Of a DNA stretch of 64,000 bases, positions 56,875 to 64,000 are shown one piece after another. Numbering within the stretch: the first letter of the stretch is position 1; each line of letters opens with the position of its first letter. Source of the stretch: Phlebotomus papatasi (Eukaryota > Arthropoda > Insecta > Diptera > Psychodidae). Position numbers and translations under genes: made by a program. The notes below the pieces were generated by a model. That model worked only from the letters and a program-made list of their open reading frames with translations, was not told where the DNA came from and ran no database searches. The stretch is taken from the NCBI RefSeq assembly GCF_024763615.1, contig NC_077224.1:51780712-51844711 (forward strand), read 5' to 3'.

Positions 56875-57300
56875 GGGTAAGTGTGCCAAATTTCGGCATA
56901 GTTGCATGCAAGCGCCAAAGTCTCAAGTTTGAAATGTAATATTTTTATTAGAAATTGGTTTTTTTATTCCTTCTACTTAAGGAGTGTTGCTTAGAACCTT
57001 GTAGACAGTTTATCGTCTTTATTTACTCTAAAATCATTCTTAATACATTTTAAAATGAACAAAAATGTAGACATAGCTTTGGTGTCCTATTTCGGCCACC
57101 TTCATTCTCATAGTTCCTTGCCCTTCAAGAATTCTTCCAATGCCTTTTTCACGTCATCTTGTTTGTCGAAGCTACATTTTTTGTTATTCTTTTGCATTGT
57201 ATAATCTCTAGAGTGTGTAAGAACTAAAAATTCATGGAAATTCGAAGAACAAAAAAGGTGGCCGAAATTGCAAGCTGGCCGGAATTTGGCACACTTACCC
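56875..57300. mobile_element. family G TA-flanked element, copy 1
   Basis: TA flanks GGGTAAGTGTGCCAAATTTC and GGAATTTGGCACACTTACCC, an inverted repeat of about 23 bp. GGCCGAAAT/ATTTCGGCC recurs inside. Three more copies in the window keep the whole length (CAAGTTTGAAATGTAATATT, GACAGTTTATCGTC, TTGTATAATCTCTAG). Its short frames are not conserved among copies, so it is non-coding. Confidence 0.9.
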
Positions 57301-57584
57301 TATGCATTTTCTAATCACATTTTTAAAATTTTTAAATTTAATATCTGTTTACATTTTATGAATAAAATATTAAAAAAAGATATCAAATTGGTATAATTGG
57401 TCACAAAGGTCCTTAAGGCTGTAAGATTTTCAATCTCTAATTTTAAAATATAGATAATGCATTTAACTTCACATTCCTTACGTTCTGCAGACATTGTCAG
57501 TGCATAAAATATCTCCCTATAGGCTTTGTACATAATAATAAACAAGAGAAAAACATTTTTTTAGTAAGTCGCTTGCATTGAATA

Positions 57585-57800
57585 CTCAATAAGCAAAGTG
57601 GATTAGTACACGCTCTTATGATTCAAGTTTACAGGATTCGAATCCCGTTTAGGTCTTCACCAGGAATTTTCCTAGTGTTAAAGGTATTTGAATTGAATCC
57701 TCGTAATCTACACTGTCCTTAATTCCACAAGGACTGACCACTCCATTCCTGTATAATGGAAAAATACCGCTTGCGGGGAGGCCTACTTCCTTTGTGGAAT
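57585..57800 (+). mobile_element. tRNA-derived SINE, copy 2
   Basis: The head AAGTGGATTAGTACACGC (A box) ... GGATTCGAATCCC (B box) is followed by the body TTAGGTCTTCACCAGGAATT, CCTTAATTCCACAAGGACTG and CCTGTATAATGGAAAAATA. This is in the same order as the minus-strand copy at 23215. Confidence 0.75.
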
Positions 57801-57839
57801 CTTGATTGTGAATTTAGTAATTTAGATAGTAATTTAGTG

Positions 57840-58262
57840 GAAAAGCGTCCCTGGTTCTGCGAAGAGCTCGAACTTGTGAATTTGTAAATCACTCGAAAGA
57901 TCCCATAAAATAATTTTAAGAGTAATATACTCAAAATAATACTCAAAATATTGCCTAAAATAACTCTGCACTAATATAAATGAATTTCGAATAAAAATTA
58001 GTTATCGGTTATGTACCGGTTTATTACCGGTTCAAAACCGATTGAAACCGGTTTAGTTTTGTCGGAAATTCCAAGACCTTTTCAAAGACCCCAAACATTA
58101 CCTCATTCGCCTGATAAATGCGCTCTCTAGAGCCTTTTTAACTCTCGACCTTGAAAAACCATTATTAGGAATAATTCAACGGTTTTTTCACACATGATCA
58201 ATTGTCCGCCTGGGTGATCTCTAAAACATATCCAAAAATGAAAAAAACGCATGACGCGTTGG
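57840..58262 (+). repeat. dispersed repeat M, copy 5, cut by a SINE head
   Basis: AAGAGCTCGAACTTGTGAA, TTAGTTATCGGTTATG, ACCGGTTTATTACCGGTTC, TCCAAGACCTTTTCAAAGAC, CCTTGAAAAACC and ATATCCAAAAATGAAAAAAA follow the copy 4 order. It breaks off at GCATGACGCG, where the SINE head begins. Confidence 0.65.
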
Positions 58263-58335
58263 AGCCGTCGACTTGCATCGTAGAGCAAGTGATCTACCAC
58301 TTAACCCATTGAGTGCCAAATAGTCCGAGTAGAAT
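58263..58335 (-). mobile_element. tRNA-derived SINE head only
   Basis: Minus strand: ATGGGTTAAGTGGTAGATCAC (A-box-like), then CGATGCAAGTCGACGGCTCC where the B box should be, partly lost. It matches the head of the copy at 23215 (same GCACTTAATG start and GATGCAAGT). The body is absent. Confidence 0.55.
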
Positions 58336-58416
58336 AATATAGGAATATCATAGGAATTTTCTTGACCTCAACTCAGCTAGTTGCTCATTATTTTTGATCG
58401 TATCGTGCTACATTTA

Positions 58417-58800
58417 GGGAAAGTGTGCCTAATTTCGGAATAATTGCATGCAAGCACCAAAGACTCAAGTTTGAAATGTGATATTTTAAATACGTATTGA
58501 ATTTTTTGTCATTTCTTTTTAAGGAGTGTTGCTTGGAAAATTGCAGACAGTTTATCGTCCTTACTTTCTCTAAAATTATTTTTAATACATTTTAAAATAA
58601 ATAAAAACGTAGACATAGACTTTGCTTTTCCGGATATTTTTATAAGTCTCTTTCACGTAATATCGTTCGTAGAAATGACTACTTTTTGTTATTTTTTGCA
58701 TTGTATAATCTCTATAGTATGCAAAAACTAAAACTTCATGGAAATTTGAGGAACAAAACAAGTGGCCGAAATTGCAAGCTAGCCGAAATTTGGTGCACAT
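58417..58800. mobile_element. family G element, copy 2
   Basis: TA then GGGAAAGTGTGCCTAATTTC; right end GCCGAAATTTGGTGCAC. It is directly followed by copy 3 in the same orientation, so the two are tandem and share or have lost the terminal bases at the junction. Confidence 0.8.
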
Positions 58801-58802
58801 AA

Positions 58803-59234
58803 GGTAAGCGTGTCAAGTTTCGGCATATTTGCATACAAGTGCCAAAGTCTCAAGTTTGAAATGTAATATTTCTAATACAAATTTAATTTTTTTGTTACTT
58901 CTTCATAAAGAGTGTTGCTTGGAACCTTGTAGACAGTTTATCGTCTTTATTTTATCTAAAATAATTTTTAAGGCATTTTAAAATGAATAAAAAAATATAG
59001 ACATAGTTTTGGTGGCCTATTTCAGCCACATTCATTCTCATAGTTCTTTGCCCTTTCAGAATTCTCCCAAAGTCTTTTTCACATCATCTCCTTTTTTTAA
59101 GCAACATTTTTTTTGTTATTTTTTCATTGTATAATCTCTAGCTAGAGTATGAAAGAAATAAAAATTCATAGAAACTTGAGGAACAAAAAAAGTGGCCGAA
59201 ATTGCAAGCGTGCCGAAATTTGGTACAAATATCC
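58803..59234. mobile_element. family G element, copy 3
   Basis: GGTAAGCGTGTCAAGTTTCG at the left; GCCGAAATTTGGTACAAATA at the right, then TA. It keeps the family's internal GTGGCCGAAATTGCAAGC. It is slightly longer than the others. Confidence 0.8.
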
Positions 59235-59463
59235 TATTTTGAATTTTTGTCGTATTAATTAAATTATACCGTTTAATAAGTTTATAATCAACTCTTCATA
59301 ATTACTAACCCTTGTAAGGCTCACCCTTGTAAGGCTAAGTGCCAGTCCTTTCGCTGTGTAAAAAAGAAAGAAGAAAATTAGCTCCTAACCAAATTCAAAA
59401 CTGATGCATAAGAAAGTAGAGGAATTAGTGGCAAAAATCCTAAAGAAAAGACCAACCAATTAC

Positions 59464-59500
59464 CACTGAGGAAGACACGATAAATGTCGAAAGCTCTGGT
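59464..59500 (+). ncRNA. hammerhead-like ribozyme core motif
   Basis: CTGAGGA (59466-59472; fits CUGANGA), a small stem GACA-loop-TGTC (59474-59488), then GAAA (59489-59492): the order of the hammerhead core with stem II. The outer ACCA and TGGT can pair. Such motifs are known from Penelope-like and other retroelements. The third stem and a cleavage-site UH could not be placed with certainty, and no Penelope protein is visible nearby. Confidence 0.3.
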
Positions 59501-60770
59501 GAAATTGTGTGTTTGATTCATAGGATTTGATCAACAAATTCCAACGCTCACCGGAAGGACAGATTGTCCTGAAAAACCTAGCTCTTGTAAGGCTCAAGAA
59601 TTGAATTGAATCAAATTGAATTTTATTTATATTCCGGTTCTCCTTTACAACACCCATCCGGTCGTCGCCGTTGTAGCGTTGATACTAATCTCCAAGGCAA
59701 AAAAGAATTGATAAATTGCACAAAAATAAGTGTAACACGACTTGTGACCCATTGGTACACTAACTAAGTATCAGATAACGTTGTGATCAAATAGGGGTGT
59801 GCTCACAGAGGGAATAATTTCAGTTTAAATTTAGGTTATGAAATTCTGGAACATTCCTTATTATATTTTCTTCTTAATATTAATTTATAAAACAACATTG
59901 TCTCGATCTAAAAACCGTTTTTATAAGAAATTGTGTTACGGTCAAGGTTACGATTGAAGAATGCATAAGAATCCCAGCAATTCTGAGTAACTTAAGTCTA
60001 ATAACATTGTAGATGATTCCAGTTCAGATTCAGGAGGTCGTCCTATTTAAAATATCTATAACCTATTCCGTAAATTAAAGCTAAAAGAGGTTTCCAATAG
60101 TGAGATTTGATGCTGGAGAGGAAGAATCCCATGAGCTATTCATACTGATCACAATAATAAACAAGAAATATATTGTGGAAGAGGGAGATTATTGACAATG
60201 AAGCCCCCTGCCGATGTGACAATCATCAAAGTCGTGTAAGAGTCAAAAATGTGCGAACATGCAGAGATGCATTTTATTATTTATTATTATTGTAATGCGT
60301 CAACGTGTTCGATCTCAGAAGAATATTCATCGACGGGGATCATTGTCGATCCCCTCATACCATTTAATCTCATATAGGCCTTCGATGCCTTCACTGTTAT
60401 TGTTTTCTGCTGGGCTCTTCAGGAAATTGCTTTAGAAAATATCCGGGGAAAATTGAATTCCTTCTCAAATGATATTATAAGATTTTTTCCATCATACCCT
60501 TAAGACATTTATTGTATTGTACATAATGAAAAGGAATTTATAAAGAAATCACTGCTGTGATTCTATTTATGGGTGGTCCGCGGTATTAATATATTCACAT
60601 CAGATCCTGCATTCAACTTCCAATCTAATTGCAATATTTACACACTTGAAGGAATTTCCTTTAAAAAAATCTATGAAGCCGTATTGAGCAAGAAGTCACA
60701 AGTAATATGTTCTAACTAGCACACATATCCTTACACAAAAACACAGCACATAACCAGAAGTTAAATCACA
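59501..60770. other. mixed non-coding DNA
   Basis: CCTTGTAAGGCTCA-type words occur at 59310-59335 and again near 59585, flanking the hammerhead-like motif, and may mark the ends of an old insertion. From about 59800 the DNA looks unique. Confidence 0.35.
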
Positions 60771-60804
60771 TTAAGTGTGGTATAAAAGTTTAATTATATT
60801 TTTT

Positions 60805-61237
60805 TTACGAGATTTGGAGGGTGAAATGGCCGAAAGATAGCGTAAAATGTGGCTGAATTCGATGGAGGGATGATAGTGGTTTCTCCTCCGGAACCCCCCA
60901 TGTGGATGTCCCCAGCATCCGTGAGAGATTCTCCTCATTCGGGATATTAACGGTGAATGTGGTAGAAGCAGTAGCTGAACAGTAGGAGTCGTCTGCGATG
61001 TAGTCAGCATCCCTTTGGCACCGCCCATTAGGCTCCTCCCTTTGCACACACTTCTCTATCTCAGAGTGTCCTTTCCAAGTACAGATATTCTATCCCTCGT
61101 CTATCTATTTGGATACTCACACACCAAATCTGTCCCGATTCATCTGACACTGACGATTGCCAACCGATGATGGTGGTGGTAGGGGCCCTAAATGCGGCTT
61201 CTTTTCTCTCCCGTTTGACAATTAAATCAAAACAATT
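60805..61237 (-). CDS. candidate two-exon host gene end, unidentified
   Basis: A GC-richer island. On the minus strand, 61121-61237 is open (…TTTIIGWQSSVSDESGQIWC) up to a strong donor GTGAGTATCC (61111-61120). A 61-nt intron, typical of insects, would end at CTCTGAG. The frame then continues in phase as IEKCVQREEPNGRCQRDADY, IADDSYCSA and on to a stop at 60805, with ATTAAA just downstream. The cysteine spacing after CVQ faintly recalls thrombospondin type 1 repeats of ADAMTS or papilin proteins, but no WSxW motif is present. The acceptor has a poor pyrimidine tract, and another frame is also open, so this is tentative. Confidence 0.35.
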
Positions 61238-62269
61238 TCAGTCTACCCTTAGCATCCGGCAGACAGACACTGTGCTTTATCTCTTCACAAGGAAAATAGT
61301 GAACCTATTTCGTCTGCAACTTTCAATTTGCATAAAACTATTCCATAACAATTTTTAAAAAATCTACCACTTCTGTCGGGGGTTATAGTGACTTTTTTTA
61401 AAATTAATTTTATAAAATAAAAATTATAAAAAGTGCTTAAATGACCCTGGGGACAATCTGTGAATAGCTATGATAAATAATGAATTTTGTGGTTGCGTGC
61501 AATTAAGTTAGTTGTACACGACTAGTAGGATTTCACAAAAAGAGTTTTAGTGAATGATTGAGTGAAAGTCTCACAAGAGAATTTTAGTGCAAAATTTTGA
61601 ATATGATCCAAACCAAATGCTAGAAAATATTAGAAAATGTCAGGTAAATTTTAATAATTTATTTTGTATTATTAATGAAATTATTGTGTAAAAATAATTC
61701 GGTTATTTAATTGACATGTTAATCTTACATTGCTGTAGAGGTGTCATGGCATTACAGGAATAGAAAATTGCTAAATTTTGGTTAGGATACAAACTAAATA
61801 TTATTAATACTTTTTTTTAAATCTAAGATAGTAACCGGGAAATAAAATAGAGCTTTAATTTCGTCATGTTAATTTAGTTTAACGGGTTTAATGAACTAGT
61901 TCAGAACTAAGATTTAGTTGTATGTGCAAAAAATCTAAGACTTATTAATGGAGCAATAATGTTTGAAATAATTGTCATAAGAGAACTATTATTGAGATTA
62001 GATCCGAAATATTTTGAAAAAAGAAACGAGTTAATTTGAGTGATAGGGGTTAGGAATAAGTTGAACTTGGTCTCTAAATTGACTATACTGATTCAAAAAA
62101 ATCACTTTTGATCATTGGAAAATCCCTAGGAGGAATCACAAATTTATTTAAAATAAATTAAACACTCATGGGAAAGCAATGCAATCATGAAACTACTCTA
62201 AAATAATCGGTATGCAGTTTAAACAACTGTTTTTTTTTTAATTCATGAAAGCTCATTTAAATGAGAATA
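61238..62269. other. AT-rich non-coding stretch
   Basis: No supported gene or repeat. If the candidate gene at 60805-61237 is real, this would be its upstream intron or flank. Confidence 0.3.
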
Positions 62270-62649
62270 GGGTATGTGTACCAAATTTCGGCATAGTTGC
62301 ATGCAAGCGCCAAAGTCTTATGTACATTTCAATAATACAAATTTTATTTATTTGTTACTTTTTTATAAGGAGTGTTCCTCGGAACACCTTTAATACATAC
62401 TAAAATGCATGAAAATGTAGACATTAGATTTGTGGCCTATTTCGGCCACCTTCATTTTCACAGTTCCTTGCCCTTCTGGAATTCTTCTAATGTCTTTTTT
62501 AGATCATCTTGTTCGTCGAAGCGACAATTTTTGTTATTTTTTTCATTGTATTATTTCTAGAGTATGCAAAAATTGAAAATTCAATGAAATTCGAGGAACA
62601 AAAAATGTGGCCGAAATTACAAGCTGGCCGGGTTTTGGCACACTTACCC
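62270..62649. mobile_element. family G element, copy 4
   Basis: TA flanks GGGTATGTGTACCAAATTTC and GGTTTTGGCACACTTACCC. About 40 bp of the GTAGACAGTTTATCGTC region are deleted relative to copy 1. Confidence 0.85.
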
Positions 62650-62808
62650 TATATTGATTATAAATTTCTTTTTCAAAAATTCTAGAAGACTTTCTATTTT
62701 AGTTAAGACACACTTAGGGGATTTGTAAAATACATTTGTGAGGTTTTATCTCAGGAGCGAACCATTAGAAGTGATTTTTCTAGGCCCATTATTACATAGT
62801 AAAGTGTA

Positions 62809-63015
62809 GGAGTGGTGGGGCTACATAGAAAACGCAGTTCTTCAAGTATTTCTAAAAGCGGTTGGACTTTAACGTTTAACGTAATGTTATTTAGATAGAC
62901 AAAACAATTATGGGTTTATATTAATTCATAGCAAAGCCCAACTTTTTACTTAAAAAAAAGAAGCGAAAATAGCGTTTTCAATATAAATCCAGCTCAGTGT
63001 AGCCCCATCTTCCTC
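62809..63015. mobile_element. family I miniature element, copy 2
   Basis: TA flanks GGAGTGGTGGGGCTACATAG and GTGTAGCCCCATCTTCCTC. TAGATAGACAAAACAATTATG corresponds to the reversed GTTTTGTCTATCC block of copy 1, so the copies are in opposite orientation. Confidence 0.75.
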
Positions 63016-63555
63016 TATCTCTAAATACTCTTTTTCTAAATGGAACTTGAAATAATATTACATCGAATTTGATAGAACTTTGTTTCTACATTTTATATAA
63101 AGGAACATCTTGCTTATATATTTAAAACAAAAGATATTTATCTTTCTTTTTTTAGAATATAGACTATTTTAACATAGAAGAGAGATGAAGTATAAAATAT
63201 TTCTGATAAATTTTCAATTATTACTGGTATGAGTTCAATACTTTTAAAGAGCCTAACTTATTTTCCAGGTAGTTTAAATTTCTTTATTTTGATATATATT
63301 GTTAAAATTATAAGAAAAAATTGAACTCCGTAAGATATGTTAAGAATTTAAAGATTGATTCGGACTGATTTGTGAATAAAAAAAACCTTTGTTTGAAGTA
63401 TAATTATTCATTGATGTGTTTTTATAGGCTTTTGCTATTGACAAAGACAGCTTAATAAATTGAATTCAAAATTGTTCAATACATAATAATATTTGTAAAT
63501 AACTTTTTAAAAATTTAAAGGAAATATCAAAATTATCTTTAGGATGCTAACAGTA

Positions 63556-63727
63556 GGGTTAAAGGAACACCTATTGACACTTTAAGAACTCGTGCCAGGA
63601 CCTATTGACACCCTACTCTATACCATTTGGAACCATTTTAATGAAAAAACGCCATATTACTAACATTTTATTAGATACATTAAATAAATTTCAACATTTT
63701 GACACAAAAGTGTCAATAGGGATTCCC
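63556..63727. mobile_element. possible group 2 element X
   Basis: TA then GGGTTAAAGGAACACCTATT at the left; GTGTCAATAGGGATTCCC at the right. CCTATTGACAC or its complement occurs three times. The right tip is altered and the right flank is not TA, so the boundary is uncertain. Confidence 0.4.
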
Positions 63728-63794
63728 TGTCGAAGAGGTGTTTCTTCGACACTATATACAGGAAAATGGGGAAGAATTTATCAGGGGTGTAGAA

Positions 63795-63865
63795 TTAGAC
63801 AGTGGAGTTTTAGAATTTTCCTTGGAAAGAATACCGGGCAAACTACTACTTATTCAGAGTAAAGT
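63795..63865 (+). mobile_element. family E fragment
   Basis: GTTTTAGAATTTTCCTTGGAA through AAACTACTACTTATTCAGAG aligns with the inner part of family E copy 2 (TTTTCCTTAGAAAGAATATT, AAACTGCTGTCCTTTCAGAG). No termini are preserved. Confidence 0.55.
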
Positions 63866-63921
63866 AAGATAGGGTAATTTGCAATCATGTCTATCTTGGA
63901 ACTTTGAGATTCATGGAGTAA

Positions 63922-64000
63922 GGGGAAAGTACTCTCCTTTCGAACGTTCATGCCTTCGAATAATGCGAATTTCTTTTGTTTTTCGTAAAATATTTACACA
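63922..64000 (+). mobile_element. family F element, copy 5 (runs off the window)
   Basis: GGGGAAAGTACTCTCCTTTC, then GAACGTTCATGCCTTCGAAT, matches the left end of copy 4 almost base for base. The window ends before the right terminus. Confidence 0.85.

Noticed and set aside
63860..63920. Another group 2 element starting TA-GGGTAATTTGCAATC
   Set aside because: No matching right end before the family F copy at 63922, and no other copy to compare.

Overview
The window looks like a strongly AT-rich piece of an animal nuclear genome, most likely an insect and probably a lower dipteran (mosquito, midge or sand-fly type). This is inference from the dense TA-flanked miniature elements, tRNA-derived SINEs, decayed Jockey/CR1-type LINE pieces and possible short insect-type introns. 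No bacterial gene layout, rRNA, intact tRNA, CRISPR array or viral gene is visible. I found no complete host gene. It is probably intergenic or long-intron DNA. Three stretches could be host exons: 95-144 (+), 18600-18653 (+) and 60805-61237 (-).

Most of what can be annotated is mobile DNA. The dominant class is non-autonomous DNA elements flanked by a TA target duplication, in two terminal-sequence groups. Group 1 begins CACTGAGA or close to it: family A (six copies or pieces), B at 5483, S at 28070 and the 2.6 kb element T at 34028. Group 2 begins GGGGA, GGGGG or GGGTA: C, D, E, F, G, H, I, K, L, W and perhaps X. Within each group the terminal bases are shared, but each family reiterates its own short subterminal motif. 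Other classes are TTAA-flanked elements (U, V), palindromic or foldback elements (10169, 20700, 21383, 38340, 41150), a long dispersed repeat M, a repeat Y, tRNA-headed SINEs and short tandem arrays.

Four relics of mobile-element proteins were found by reading the translations. They are a frameshifted pogo/Tigger-like DNA-binding region inside element L (31829-32114), a Tc1/mariner-superfamily transposase (47343-47960, minus), a LINE RNase H domain (44684-45199) and the C-terminal part of a LINE reverse transcriptase (48240-49600), which is split by another transposon.

Many elements are nested: A in F, S in D, H and E in U, B in repeat Z, N in Y in M, A in a tandem duplication, and an F-like element in an 8-bp-duplication element in a LINE. 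Several have an unoccupied paralogous site elsewhere in the window, which fixes their ends and the TA target directly. Family letters are provisional labels used only here. All boundaries were read by eye and may be off by a few bases.
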